The notes under the pieces were generated by a model. That model saw only the letters and a list, made by a program, of their open reading frames with translations. It searched no databases and was not told where the DNA came from. Below are positions 1-12,649 of a stretch of DNA of 64,000 bases, piece by piece. Location: NCBI GenBank assembly GCA_014529385.2, contig CM043944.1:176486740-176550739 (forward strand), read 5' to 3'. How positions within the stretch are numbered: position 1 is the stretch's first letter; the number at the start of each line of letters is the position of its first letter. Source of the DNA: Adiantum capillus-veneris (taxonomy: Eukaryota > Streptophyta > Polypodiopsida > Polypodiales > Pteridaceae). The translations under genes were made by a program, and so were the position numbers.

Positions 1-434
1 ATCAAGACTATACGTGACTGGCTAGATTTGAAGAATGTTCATGAAATTAGAAGCTTCTTGGGCTTGTGTTCTTACTGTCAGCGGTTCATTCAAAAGTTTG
101 TAGGGGTAGCTTCCCCTTTTCACATATTGACACAAAAAGGAGTCCCTTTCTCGTGGGGACCGACAGAGGTGACTGCCTTTTAGACACTTAAATAAAAACT
201 GACTACTGGACCAGTGTTGACTTTACCGGATTTGCAAAAGTCATTTGAAGTACAGTGTGATGCTTGTGGTCATAGTCTGGAAGTGGGGTCTTAATACAAG
301 AAGGCCATGTCATTGCCTATGAAAACTGATTGTTTTCAAGGCCAGAATCGACAGTGCAGATTTATGAGAAAGAGCTCTTGGAAGTGATCGATGCTCTTGC
401 TCACTGGCGACATTACCTACTCGGAGCCGATTTC
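1..434 (+). pseudogene. Element A: Ty3/gypsy RT end and RNase H start, left part
   Basis: The first frame reads through the RT connection region, with an SFLGLCSYCQRFI-like motif (the usual FLGL..YYRRFI signature of Ty3/gypsy), and then into RNase H. Several in-frame stops are present, the first near 181. The reading stops at the left end of element B and resumes at 30677 with a TDHQSL motif, so this is the left piece of a split gene. The later parts (integrase and chromodomain, 30677 to about 32330) place A among the chromoviruses. It is the oldest layer of the nest because everything to 30676 sits inside it. Clearly non-functional. Confidence 0.8.
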
Positions 435-438
435 ACGG

Positions 439-1581
439 TGTCATGAGTCTTTTGGAAGAAGTGATTGCACATTTGTATATACACATGCATGGTGCATCAA
501 ATAAAGAATTGCCCATTCTTCAGAGCCAGGTGGTTACGTGGGGCCCACATGTGTACAGGTAGGACAACATGTACATAGTGCATCGATTTTCACTATCACC
601 AGTACCAGTGTGCTTTCTCTATAATAATGAGAATTTGGTAGCGCATAAAATTTCTTGAGGAAGCTATCTGTGGGCCGACGACATGAGGTAAGCAGGAGCG
701 TCAGATGGAATCTATTGGCGTCAGGTAGTCGAATAGGGTCAATACTTGCACGTGGATAAGTACAGACACAACATGGGTGTTTCTTATGATAATTATGCAA
801 AAAGGTCATCATGAGGACCATCTTTTGGTCCACTTCATGTGGGGGGGAGATGCATTATTGGAAAAAATTGAGTTCCAGGTGTGCGGATGGATGCAGCAAG
901 GTGACAACTATGCACTGCGAGGCCAGTTTTTGGCCTGTTCGGGGTCCGTTTGAGGTCAACTAAAAGGCCAAAGGTGCCCAAGTAATAAAGCTAAGTGTTG
1001 GAACTAAAAATGTGAGAGAAGACTAGGAAAACATGGAGAGAAGAGGAGGAACAACCACAACTGAGTTTTTGCTATTTTTGGAGCCTGTTTTGGCTATAAA
1101 CTGCTCATCCGAAGTCGGATTTGAGCACTTTGACATTGTGGACTGGGGTTTTGGGCCATTCCGGATGTGATGGTGCTGTCAATTTTGTCAAATTTCTCAT
1201 TGTTTTTTTTGATGTTTTGGCTGTGTAAGTTTCTCCTATGAGCGAAGCCTCTGCTCCAATTTGTGATTGTATCTGGCATATTTTACTCATATTGTGTGAG
1301 CTATTTGCCCCATTGGTGTTAGTCCAAGCTTAGTTGTATCTAAACATTAGAAATTCTCCTCTTTTGAGCTGAGTTTTTTCTTTGTATGTGTGTGTGTGTG
1401 TATCTCTATGTGGAGTGGATAAACGGATAGTCTCTCTCCTCTCACTCCATCTGTGTGTTTCCTGTCTCGGCCAGGCGGGTTGTGTAAGCCGAGTGGTGCC
1501 CCATAGTGTGTGTGGATATCATCCCAAGAGTGTGTGTTGGGTCATTATAGAGGTGTTGTGTGTGTTTCCATCCCGCTCACA
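439..1581 (+). repeat. 5' LTR of element B
   Basis: Direct repeat of 29534-30676 with the same length. It starts TGTCATGAG and ends GCTCACA. Most of it aligns without gaps. No gene lies inside, and the short reading frames here are chance. Confidence 0.9.
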
Positions 1582-2535
1582 TTCTTTGGCCGCCCCCACT
1601 GAGGATCTTCTTCGAGTACCTTCAGCTTCGGGATTGCAGATTGCATGTTACAGGTTACAGGGACAGGTACAGGTACAGGTGATTCACACAGGTACAGGTA
1701 GCTAGAGTAGAGTGATATATTGATAGTGGAGTCACTTGCAGTCGCTGTGGGTATGCATCATTTGGCGCCTATTTGAGCGCATTTGATGGTACTATACGTT
1801 ACTTGTGGAAACTGTCATTGTACGTCTTTGTGGAGCCATACTTGGTTTTATTTGGCAGTCCCAGCCATTTCTAAGACTTGGTTTGGAAGATAGTCATTAC
1901 TGAAACTTGACTATATGAGATTTGCATAAACTTTCATGAGAGGGTCAATACTGTGAGGTTTTATTGAGCTGGGGGATTCTCAAATGTGAGATCATTTCGG
2001 TGATACAGGTGGTTGGAGCACCGTTTTTGTGACCTCACCATAGTCTATGTACTAGTGATTCCTACTTGATGCTCGGGTTCTATTGTTGGCAGGTTATGCA
2101 TACATATACAATCTATATTTTGGGTTCTACTTGCTCTACTTCTGGGGTAACTCTGCCAAAATTTGTCTAAGTTATGATGGCTGGTTTTTTGGTCTTTTGA
2201 GCCATTTATGCTGTTATGCTGCTGAAATTCTGGCAAAATCAGAGGATAAGTCAGATGTGCCTTCTTGGGAGCTGCATGGTTGGCTTTGATAGATGATCAA
2301 AATGGACCTCAATTCACTCCTTTTCATTTAACACAAAGAATCCAAATAAATGTTCATGTGTCCAAGAAGCTTTTTCTCCAACAACGCATAGTCTTTATGT
2401 TCGGGCCAAGAAGATTAAGAGAGATACTGGAATACCCTTTGCCTGTTGTAATTTTGATGATTAAATATGAGAACTCATTTGATGTGCATGTGTTTGTCCT
2501 TATCTAAAAACAAGCTCCATTGAAGTTTCTAGGGA
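1582..2535 (+). other. Leader of element B with a primer-binding-site candidate
   Basis: Non-coding leader between the LTR and gag. The first bases after the LTR read TTCTTTGGCCGCCCCCACTG. The core CCCCCACTGAGGA recurs as GCCCCACTGAGGA at the same place in element D (about 42308), so it is probably the primer site. I could not match it to a specific tRNA. The remaining 900 bases show no other signal. Confidence 0.5.
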
Positions 2536-3090
2536 TTGAGTCAGTCAAAAGTTTTGAATTCTTGCACGTGTGTTCGAAGGGGTTCTCAAAACATTAAATC
2601 TTGGGTAGCCATGTCTTTATCTTATCCGGAGTTTCATGGAAGAAATGATGAAGATATCGAAGACTTTTTGGAAAAGATGGAGGTTGCATGCATTAGCAAT
2701 CAGATTCATGATCCTGCACAGATGTTACGTCTTCTCCAAATCTGTTTGAAGAGTGATACACGAGTTTGGTCCAAAGCATTTGAAGAGGAGTTGCGTGTAG
2801 CGGATCCACTTCTAAGATTGAATTGGGACAATCTAAGGCATGGATTGGAAGTGGAGTTTGTGAATACAGAAGATCCTGACAAAGTGTGGCAAGAAGTACA
2901 AGGTTTGGTGCAAAACGAAGGTGAGCCAGTAGATGTGTACATAGGTAAGTTTTCATTGGCATGGAAGTGGATGTGAAAGGCCTTAGCACCACAAGTACCC
3001 CCACCTGACATGATGAAGAAGGACAGATCCTTGGTTGGTCTTTGGCAGAATATACGTTGGACAGTGGAGCAAAAGAAGCCTAGAACATAT
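2536..3090 (+). pseudogene. Element B gag, N-terminal part
   Basis: Encodes a Retrotrans_gag-like domain from about 2610 (SYPEFHGRNDEDIEDFLEKM, the usual F.G..DP..FL start), ending in an EPVDVYIGKF segment. An in-frame TGA lies at 2974-2976. The codon phase at 3090 is the same as at 24602, so gag resumes in frame on the other side of element C. It would package element RNA; this copy is broken by the insertion and by stops. Confidence 0.8.
3086..3090. repeat. Target-site duplication CATAT, left copy
   Basis: CATAT directly before the TGTT start of the left LTR of element C. It matches CATAT at 24597-24601 exactly. Confidence 0.92.
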
Positions 3091-4038
3091 TGTTGGGCGG
3101 TTATGCCGCTAGCGGTGGCTATGATAGCGAGAACTCAACCGAAAAACAAGAATGTCAGACGAGGATGGAGCTTGACCCGTAGGCGCATGGAAACAAATAG
3201 GTGGGTGTCAAATCACCTACTCAATCTTGTAATGACAATCACTACCAAGGAAATCAAACCTAAGTTCTCAAATACGCAAATGATTGAAATCCGTACTACA
3301 AACAAATGCTATCCGAAACATGATCTAAAGTCATCGAATCAGCTTCAAAATCAAAGGGGGATCTCTACACTAGGTAAGGACAATACCCTATGAATCTACA
3401 ATATAATCTCAACCTATAACCACTCCGTGCGGTAAACGCGTATGACGACATGCCGAAAAATTCAAGTGACCGAATTCCGACTCCGATGGTACTAATATGT
3501 AGCTCTACTCGTTGCGGTTCTATAGATATATGGCACGCTGAATTTTTCCGACACACAGGTAGGGAGAAAACTCACATAGAAGCTCGTGGGAGCTCACCTC
3601 GCGTAGAAGCCGAATGCGTGCACATTTGGTATCGGTGCGTAGCTCTCGCCGTTGCTAACACAATGGCGGTGTTGCTTCTCCAATGGCGGCTCCGTAGCTC
3701 GCGTAGCAAGAGGATATACTCTCTCTCTCCCTCTCTCTCAGACACAGTCACGGCGCTTCAAAACTTATCTTGATTAATGATTCAAAAAAACTTGTCCTTA
3801 GGTTTACAATAATTGGCTCTTATACCTTAGCCTTGGAGGTGTGAACACATCTCTAATCTAACTGCATAAGCAGGTGAAACTACTTGGGGAATACAAGCTA
3901 GAAACTCAATTGAGTCCTGCTAATTACAATGAATCGGCTCCATCAAGAAATGAAACGTCGAAAAGACATTTATTACAATAAGTGTTTACAAAAATATGAG
4001 TGTGAGAAAAATGTCTAGGTGTAGTCCTCCACTCAACA
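3091..4038 (-). repeat. 3' LTR of element C
   Basis: Direct repeat of 23655-24596. On the + strand it starts TGTTGGGCGG and ends ACTCAACA. It contains a CT-rich run (about 3718-3738) shared with the other copy. The short reading frames inside are not genes. Confidence 0.92.
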
Positions 4039-4051
4039 CTCCCCCCCTCTG
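4039..4051 (-). other. Polypurine tract of element C
   Basis: Read on the minus strand this is a G-rich purine run (AGAGGGGGGGAG) touching the 3' LTR. Position and composition fit the primer for plus-strand DNA synthesis. Confidence 0.8.
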
Positions 4052-4110
4052 CGTCCATGTCATCCCTGCCATGAAATCCTTGCTTTGTCTTTAGTGGAGT
4101 CTCGTCGATT

Positions 4111-7100
4111 TCAACATACGTATCTCAGGTTTCCAATGGTCAGTGTAGGGCCGAATATCTTACTTTCATGAGTAAAGAAACCAGTATAGAATGCCTCCTC
4201 AAAGGCTTGCATGTGGAAACTCGGCATAAACATGATTCTCTGATAAAAGAGGTGTAATACTTTTGGAGATGAGTGCAAGGCTAAATCATACATTGTATCT
4301 GTGACTGTGTCGGTCATTGACAACAATGTTGAGCTGGTAGATTTATCCGGCACGAACACTTCAATGCAAGCCAATAATGTCCTGCAAATCTTCTTGAGCA
4401 TTTGGCACAAAAGGTTAGGAGAGCCAGTAAAGAGCTTAATGGTGCCCGTTAGGGTTTTCACCATGTAGGCCTTACTTATTCTCTCTCCCACCTTTGGTCC
4501 TGGCATCCTGGGGTAATTAAGCCAATTCGGCTTCTTTGCTGTCATTCTGTCATGTTCCTGCCAACTCCTGACTCATGGCACTGGACAAAATGTTGCATCT
4601 TCTCTAACTTCCTTGGGTGCCTCCACCAAATAGATTAGGTAGGTTGGATACTTTGTCAACCACCCTTTCCTCCATCTCGGTTGGGAGTCTACTATCTTCT
4701 TTGATTCCTCCTGTTGTGTGATGTCGCCTTCGTATAGCGCAACATACTGCTCTTCTTCTATCCTTTTCTTTGTCTTCAGCACTTCAAACTTTAGTAGAGG
4801 AAGGGGCAATGTAGGTTGCATCCACTGTTCTTGTAGCACCTTAGTATCCAGCCCTTGAAGTCCAATGGAGAACCGGAGTCTTCTTTCCCACTCCATGGCC
4901 ACCTTTGCACTCTCCTCTGTTGCCTTCTCTATCTAGTCGTGCAATCTTTTTTCGTCATCCTTGGTAAGTCTTGATGTTGCGGTCTCGTCTTGTGCAGGGG
5001 CTGGATCTTCACTTGTTGTGGCTTCCCCAGTCTTCGGAAGCTCCACGGCTGCCCCGCCTATTTCTTCTTGCTGATCCTCTGTATCTTTTATCACTTTGTC
5101 TTGCAGATCTTGGAGTTTCTTTCGAAGGGCCTCATTCTCCGCTCTCAGTGCTTGGGTCTCTGATGTCAGTTGTTCTTCTACATCCAATGAACCCTCCGCA
5201 ATGTGCAATCTGCACTTGCTCTAGCCGCAATTCTCTTTGCAAACTCCGTATTTGATCTTCTAGACTGGGGATTATTGCTCCCTCTGGCTCTACTCCTACT
5301 CTGCTAGCTCTTGGTGTGGATCTAAGCCTTAGGATTGTTCTATCCTGCAGCTCCATCCTTTCTCGTAGCTCAATGAGCTCGTCCTTTGCAGGTTCTAATT
5401 CCTCATTAATTATTTCTTTGGCTTCTTGTGCACTGGCCATCTCTCTTGAAGCATCAACAAGTTGGAGGATTTGTCCATCTCTTTCATTTTCTGCTTCCAA
5501 GAGAGATGCCTTGAGGTACTCTGCTTCTTCTAGTGTACTCTCATATTTTGTTTCCATTTCATCTTCTCTCTTTTCCGCTTCTTCTTTGCCGTCCTTCATT
5601 GCCTTTGATCGGGCTTTGATCTGCTGCAACAGTTGATGCACTTTTTGGATATCTCTTTCATCCTCATCTTTGAGCTCATACTCCTCTTCAAGCTCATCCT
5701 CTGCCTTCTCAGGTACCAACCTCCACTCTCTGTTGAATTGATTCTTGGTCCTCCTCTCCTTTCCTCTCTGTTCTTCCTGTGTTAAGACAATGCCATACAC
5801 AACTTTGAGGGCCTCTTCTTGAGTATATCCTGTGTCTATTAGAACATCATATCGCTCTTTCTTCATTTGAATTGGATCCGTTGCCTTCTCCTCTTGCTGT
5901 ATTTCGGGCTTTTCTAGCATATCCACCTCCACTTCAGTAGTCGTTTCCTCCACTATCTTTTCCTCTGCTTCACGACTAGACTCTTCTACCTTGTCCTTGC
6001 CCTTGTCACCTCCTTTTAATTCAGCTTTAATGTGCTGAACTTCTGCTTTGGTGTATGTCTCTACTGGTTGCTGCTCCAATATAGCTTCTGATTCTTCATA
6101 AGCCTGGATATATTGATCGTACTGATCAATATGGGGTCTGGTTGAGCTGGCTCCGACTTTAGTTGGGTTTGGTACCCACTTTTTCTCAAAATCTCCTTTT
6201 AAAGCTCGCTCGGCTCTAAACTTTTCAATCAGCCTCTCCATTCTGGCGGCTTTCTGGCTCTTAGTTTGCTTGGGAGCGGGTTTCTTCTTGCTCTTCTTCT
6301 TGAGGGGTTCGTCTGCTTCTTCTTCTGGCTTGGAAACAATCTCTAGCTTCCGCCTTGCCCTTGTTGACACTCTCTTGGTGACCTCTTACTGGCCTTCATC
6401 TTCATCTATCTCTTTTAGCCATTGGTTTTGCGAGGGAGCCTTTGGCCATTGGTCCCTTGCTCCGATAGCTTCATAAGCTATCTTAGTCAACACTTAGGCT
6501 CCCCCAATGTACTTTGGCTTCTCATTCTACAAAGCAATTACTTGCTCATGACTGTGCTGAGCATAATTGACTTCCTTCGGGATGTTGCTCTTTATTGCCC
6601 AAGTGATGGTTGTGGCAATGGCATGTGGTGGTGTGGTATACTTTTGTGGTCTTTTGCTGTATATGTGTAAAAATTGGTTGTAGAGCCGGCAAAGCTTTGC
6701 CGCTCTCTGATCTACCATGTCTTCATAGGTGGCATTTTGCTTCTTTGGCCCATACACTTCTATAGTTTCTCGTCTTTCTCTGACTGAGCTTCCTTTGTTG
6801 TGCAGCTTCAGAGCATCTACAATGAGCTGAGGAGTGATAATCACTTCAACTTTTTCCCCATCCCAAGCTGTGAGTATAGCCATTCCGTCTTTCTGTATGG
6901 TGGTTACCAACTCATACACTCTTTGAGCGTCTACTCCTGATGGTCTGGAAGTAAAAAAACTACGGAGATCTGCCCTTTCCAGGTATCTGCTTATCTCCTC
7001 TATTCTGCTGTAGTCCACCAGTTCTTGGGGAATCATTGGGATATCCACTGTTTGTCCCTGTGGGTCTCTGAAAGTACCTTGGTATATCTTTATCCCCTGT

Positions 7101-7237
7101 TCTTCTAACACTGCTTCTTCTATCCAAGTCTTTGTGGGCTTGAGAGTCTCTGGGGGAATAGAAAATGGCTTGGCTTCTGCTATTGCTTCCCTGAGTGTCG
7201 GTCTCTTTCTCTTTGATGACGACTTCCCCGAATCCAT
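4111..7237 (-). pseudogene. Element C extra ORF downstream of pol (coiled-coil protein)
   Basis: A reading block of about 1,000 codons between pol and the 3' LTR. The N-terminal 236 residues (7237-6527, starting MDSGKSSSKRKRP) resemble in layout the 'putative plant transposon protein' domain of Athila-type 3' ORFs; I infer this from pattern only. The middle part (6370-5132) is strongly charged, with a KKKSKKK patch and long heptad-like Glu/Lys/Leu stretches typical of a coiled coil. The frame shifts near 5200 and continues to 4111. Stops occur between 6527 and 6370 and near 4930 and 4560. Function is unknown; an env-like or capsid-accessory role is possible. An array of palindromes (7405-8413) lies directly upstream. 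Confidence 0.65.
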
Positions 7238-7404
7238 GGATCCTGTAACTCCAATTTCAGAAGTTAGCGTCTTTTTCAGTACTGAAATCCGAAATTAAGC
7301 TTTTAACTATCCAAATGACTTAAAAATTGAAACATAAGCTATTCAAGGCCTAAGAATGCAATGCATATGGAAAATTATGACATTTGGGTGCAAAATCATG
7401 CTGA

Positions 7405-8413
7405 AGATATCATACGCGTATGATGTCTTTTGTGTCAAAATGGCTTGATATTGGTTGTGCTTGTAGCTGATAGTGCATACATCCATTCTATATGCTTGGA
7501 TTTGAATTTGGGTCCCATTTGGTCAAGTTATGATCATTTTAGTCCTGGTCAGGCTCTTTGCAAGATATTGAGGGGGAATTGGATTTTGTGATCCAAATTG
7601 GATGAAACTTGGTGGTTGGCTCTTAAATGGCATGTAGATCACTTCTGTGTGGTGGTTACAACTTCGAAATGCAAAAATCAAGTAGGGAGACATCATACGC
7701 GTATGATGTCTTTTTGGGTAAAATTGAACCATTTTGCATTGTAAGCTTGGATTTGGCTTTATATAAGCTTAGACAATGATTTTATGAAATTTGGGTATAG
7801 TTTGGACTAGAATTGGCTCTGGAGACATCATACATGTATCATGTCTTTTGTGTCATTTTTGCATGAGATTGGTTCTATGGGCTCCTCATATGATAGTAAA
7901 GGACTCTGTGTACTCAAATCTCAACTTGAAGTTGAGTATGACGAATTTTGGCAAGATCAAGCTTTAACATAGGATTTTCCACTGATTGGGCTAATAGAGT
8001 GATCCCCTTGACCAAATGGTACCAAACTCCATATGTGGCATGTATTTGATATATATAATGGATATATGATGAAAAATGATCAATTTTGGCTGTGTATGTG
8101 CAAATTGACATCATACACGTATGATGTCTTTTTGGCCAAAATGGTACTATTTGGTTCCAGATAGCTTGTGCATGTGTTGAACAACATCCCTACAAAGTTT
8201 CATTGAGTTTGGAGCTATTTTGGCAAATTTAGGGCCATAAGTCAGTTTTTTGCCTTACTTTGCATCTTTTTAGTTTCCAATTGGTTTTTCAACTCCAAAT
8301 CTCATGATACTTTGTACATTTGATGTTGTTAGCATATAGAATGAGGCTATGCATTCATGTGCTCAAGATGATGTGAAAACCATGCTGTGAGACATCATAC
8401 GTGTATGATGTCT
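7405..8413. repeat. Array A of five 24-bp palindromes
   Basis: Five copies of a palindrome with half-site AGACATCATACG centred on ACGCGT lie at 7405-7428, 7688-7711, 7823-7846, 8106-8129 and 8390-8413. The 7688 copy is perfectly self-complementary; the others have one or two changes (the 7823 copy has an ATGT core). Start-to-start distances are 283, 135, 283 and 284. Sequence between copies is AT-rich, non-coding and weakly similar from unit to unit, suggesting an old 283-bp tandem repeat in which the palindrome was conserved. The array ends 168 bases upstream of the ATG at 7237 on the minus strand. A matching array lies at 22401-23121. Confidence 0.88.
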
Positions 8414-8700
8414 ATTCTTGATAAAAAGTGTTTTTTGTGCAAAGCATGGTTTGTGCTAGTACCCTAAGCCCTGCTAACTAGTTTTCAACCTTAAAAATCA
8501 TCAGTTTAGTTAAAAGCCCCCTTTGTAGTGAAGCTGTCCGAGGCGGTCAACAAGAAGAGCAACCTCTAGACACCCTTCAAGGCTCCCGTGCTGCTCAATT
8601 GGGTTGGGGTTGGAAAAAACAACAAACACACACACAAACCCGCAACCTAACCCTACACAAATTTGGGGCACCACCTAGTTTTGGATGCGAACTAGGACGC

Positions 8701-8793
<93 letters not shown>

Positions 8794-11700
8794 TGCTCGG
8801 GCTACTTTGAAACGTATCGGCAATGATCAAGCAAACACAATTATATATGTAAGAAAGAGAGAGAAGGGGGAGGGGGTGTTTGTTGCACTAATACCTTCTT
8901 ACAAATTTGTCATGACCAATCAAAGTGATATTAGTATTTGTTCAACATAGCTTGAGTAAATTACACCACAACACATCACAAGAAAAGCCACCCCACTCAC
9001 TGTCTTAAGGCCAGGGGAGTCCTCTCCACCCTGTCGCCCTCTTACAGTATGTGGGATTTATGGCTAAATTGATGACAACACTAGAGACAAGCTATCAAGA
9101 ACTTAACAAAAAAAACACCAAGACACTTACACATCATTGTTGTCCATTACTTCACGTGGGAAGAGAGACAAAGTATCCAAGCTTAGTCCAAATCCACCCT
9201 CCTTGATTCAGCAAATGTTGGGCTTACACTAGTAGGAGAAATGATAGATTTCCTACTCTCAATTGAGTGATCACTCTCTCTCTTACAATGGCATAGAGTT
9301 CCCTTGCTAATCTCCTATTACAACACATGCACATGCATAAGACAACGAGCTTCCACTCAAGAGCTCCTTCTAGAGAGGTTGAGCTTGGCTTCTCAAGCTA
9401 TAGCATAGTGCTCCCCCTTTTGTGCTAGCTACACCCTCCTTTTATAGAAATTTTGAAGGCTAGGGTTACTCTTCTAACCATGGTTGGGTTAGATTTTCAG
9501 CAATTTATCTAATTTCTTTTGCTTGGAATTATCAAGAAGTTGGTGGGGAAAGAGAGAGGAGAGAAATGGAGGTGATAGGACTTTTCATAGTGGGTTAGTG
9601 TTAGTAGAGTTAGTATTAATTTACAAATGGAATTGGATATTTACAATGGGAGTATCCATGTAGGATACAAATAAGGAAGAAAAACTCTTAAGAGGTAAGA
9701 AAAGGTGGATTTCTTACAAGGTTGATGCTCCGAGTGTCTTGAGTAGGGCCAATTTTGACGCTTGTTGACGGTCCACTAGCTTTGACGGTACATTTTTTCT
9801 CCACTCTTGACCTTCCTTGAGAGACAAGGTAATTGAAGCTGAGTAATCAACCACCATGATGCTGTCTTTTAAGAGAAGAGGCTGAATTTTGTGGTTTTTT
9901 TGATAGATATGGGTAATTTGGAGGAGGAAAAATGAGACTAGGTGGTCAATTTTGGAATGGAATTGTGTGTGGGAGGTATGAGTACACCATGGTTTCTCTT
10001 ATTCTTCAAGGTTGAGGAGAAGGTGAGTAGGGTGCAGAGAGGAGTGGTGAGAGAGGTGGGGATGATGAGTGGAGAAGTGTGTGTGAAAGAGGAAAATGAT
10101 AAAGTGGAAGAGAGAGTGTGGCTGCATAGCATGGGAAAACTGGGGTCCACTAATAAAATCATAGCTCACAACTCGTAGCTCAAAAAAATATGAGGCAAAA
10201 GTTCAGCCCACAAGCTACAACTTTTGTTTGTATCACCTTTTCAAATTCGAAGAGCAAGTGAACTTTAAAAATTCAGCAAAACCGACCGTTTTTTTCCACT
10301 GCACAAGGTCCTTGTGGGGTCCTTCTTTGGATGATTCTTTTGAATACCTCCAAGAGTGAGCCCTCCATAGTGCATGTATGCATGCCACCTACCCTTGACC
10401 TTATTTGGTAGGTCTATAATTGAAGATATTGTTGAGATCATGATATAAGTGAATAGTACAACCAAGAAAATCAAATATTGAGGGGTCTAAAAAATATGTA
10501 CATGTCAAATATAAATAATATAAGTGGAAAAAATATAAAGGGGTCAAAAGAAATCTCTCTCATTATGAGGCTACCATAAAAAGATAAATATTTTTGGTGT
10601 TCTAATTTTTTAGAAAAAAAACAAAATAGATGTAGGAAGGGAAAAATCACAATAGTAAAAAAATATACACATAAATAAAACTAGTTTTTTTGGATTTTTG
10701 TTGGGGTGGAGTTACACCAAATATAAGAGAAGCTTACATGAAAATATTTCTATATGGAATAAAGAGTATGAAAAATGGTAAGAAAAATTGTGGTAATGGT
10801 GAGGCAATGTACAAAGCATAAATAACACACACCTAGGTAAAAATATTTAAATAAATACCAAAATAATTATGAAAAAATCTTTTATTTAGGCCCAATATAC
10901 AAAGAAATATTTACATACGCATGGGCCATAATATACTTATATTTTTTATTTTTTTGGCTCAACTAGCCCAATGCCTAGCTAATTGAGGGTTTTTTATTTC
11001 AGTAAGGAGATATGGGAAAAGTCCCCTAACTCACACGCACCTATATACAGTGAAAGGGTGAGGGTAACCACAGTGTTTGAGTGATTTGATAGGGTGAGAT
11101 AACTCACTATGGAAATTACAGAGAGCCGAAAAACGGCTATCATTAGGCATTTCAGTCTCCGAAGTCGTCTTTTGGTGTTGGATTTGATTTTCCTCGATCT
11201 TTCTCCTCGAGAGTTGCATCCCGAGCTCATTTGAGGTGTTGGGAAGTCGTCTATGTGGTTGGACTCGACTTTGGTTCCTTCTTTTCCACCTTTAGCCATT
11301 TGATTGCCCGAAAGCGTCTTTTTCACCATTGGTAAGTGAAACGGCTTTCTTTTTGGTTTTGCTTGTACACATGTGTCATTGATGACTATTTGAAGTCGTT
11401 TGTGAAGTTTCATGGCAGTCGGTCGTCAATTTTGGCCGTTATGCCAAAATGACGCTTTGTGTGTCTGCCGCCGAATCGGTTGTTTTGACCCACGTTTGGT
11501 GGTCCAAACCTAGAGATACTCCATGGTTGCATTGTCCTCGATGTCGTCAAGCTTCTTGTGAAGTTTGGTGTCGTTTCGACAACTTTTTCCCGTTTGCCGC
11601 TTGCAGGCTCTATTGACCTAGGGTTTTGCAGTTGGTCTTTCTCGTACTTTGAGAGTTAAGAACTCATCTTCTACAGTAGGGTAAGCCACCTATTGGTTCT

Positions 11701-12599
11701 TGCATGGTTTGGTTAGCGGTTGTGCCTCTACCTAACATTCTACCCCTTTCCTCGTCTGCTCTTGTTTCTTTGTTTTGGTTAGTTTTCGCGACAAAGGTTA
11801 GTGATAAGCATCAAAAGCTTATGGCAACGAGTCTACCTCTCATATCTGGAGTCCTCTGAGCTCTCGTAGTGGTCGTAGAAGGCTGTAGAAGGTCGGATGC
11901 TCCTGTGTGTTCTTTGCTCTCTCCAAGTGGGTAATAGGGCAAATGAGCTTGTAAGTGAAGTCAAAAATACTTAACTCTGGACTTTCAGGCTCACTTGTTA
12001 CCAAATTTGACATGTGCTCCTATCTTGTCGTGAAATGCACTTTAGGATTTGAAATTTCTCAATTTGGACTCCGTTTGACCTGTTTCTGAGAAATTTGTCC
12101 ACTTTGCCAAAATTCTGCCATTTCGGGCTTTCCGCAACTTTTCCCGAATTGTGCCCAATTTTTACCATGGGTTGCTCTTGTCATTAGGATCATCACCATC
12201 TATTCTTTTCTTTTTTTTGATCTCGTTTCACCTGTTTTTTTATTTTTATTTTATTTTTATTAAGAAAATCCTAAAAAGTAAAGAAAAATAGCAAATTGAA
12301 ACCAAAAAACTCCAAAAATACACCATAATTAGCTGGTAACCCCATGTATATGTATATATACTTATTTGTGGTTTCTCGGCTTGGATTACCACTTTTTTTC
12401 AGTTTTTGGCTCCAAAAACACGCATATTTAGTCGTATTTACAAACTTAGAGACTCAAATTCATCATTTGATCTCTTATTATTGCAAAACAAGGTATATAT
12501 AAGGGCATAGATATTATCAATATCCGCAATCAAACATAAAAAAATCAAAATTATGTAAGACACTGCCCTCGTAATATCATTTTCTTTGTCCTTATTGCT
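8414..12599. other. Long non-coding segment inside element C
   Basis: I see no credible gene. It holds a GA microsatellite (8704-8790), AT-rich stretches (10480-10970 and 12210-12560) and unremarkable sequence. A 139-codon frame at 11413-10994 lacks domain-like composition. It may be element-specific 3' sequence or hide an old non-autonomous insertion, but I found no matching ends. Confidence 0.5.
8704..8790. repeat. GA microsatellite
   Basis: Uninterrupted AG dinucleotide run of 87 bases. Apparent Arg-Glu proteins here are artefacts. Confidence 0.97.
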
Positions 12600-12615
12600 T
12601 GTAGTTCCTGTATAC

Positions 12616-12627
12616 CTCCCCCCCTCC
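12616..12627 (-). other. Second polypurine run in element C
   Basis: On the minus strand GGAGGGGGGGAG lies just after the end of the pol frame (12650). It resembles the terminal tract at 4039-4051 and could act as a second (central) plus-strand primer. No LTR start follows it, so it is not the end of a separate element. Confidence 0.4.
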
Positions 12628-12649
12628 TAGTCTGAGTCCTCCCGGACGA

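Noticed and set aside
534-833. 99-codon minus-strand frame
   Set aside because: It lies inside the LTR of element B, and a similar but broken frame occurs in the other LTR; no coding evidence.
7405-8413. CRISPR-like array of palindromic repeats
   Set aside because: Repeats are 24 bp with 135-284-bp irregular, mutually similar spacers, the genome is a plant nuclear one, and no cas genes occur. It is better seen as a decayed tandem repeat in a retrotransposon.
10994-11413. 139-codon minus-strand frame in element C
   Set aside because: No domain, no neighbouring signal and ordinary composition; likely chance.
12616-12631. End of a separate LTR element at the second polypurine run
   Set aside because: No TG start or matching LTR follows on the minus strand, so I kept it only as a possible central primer.
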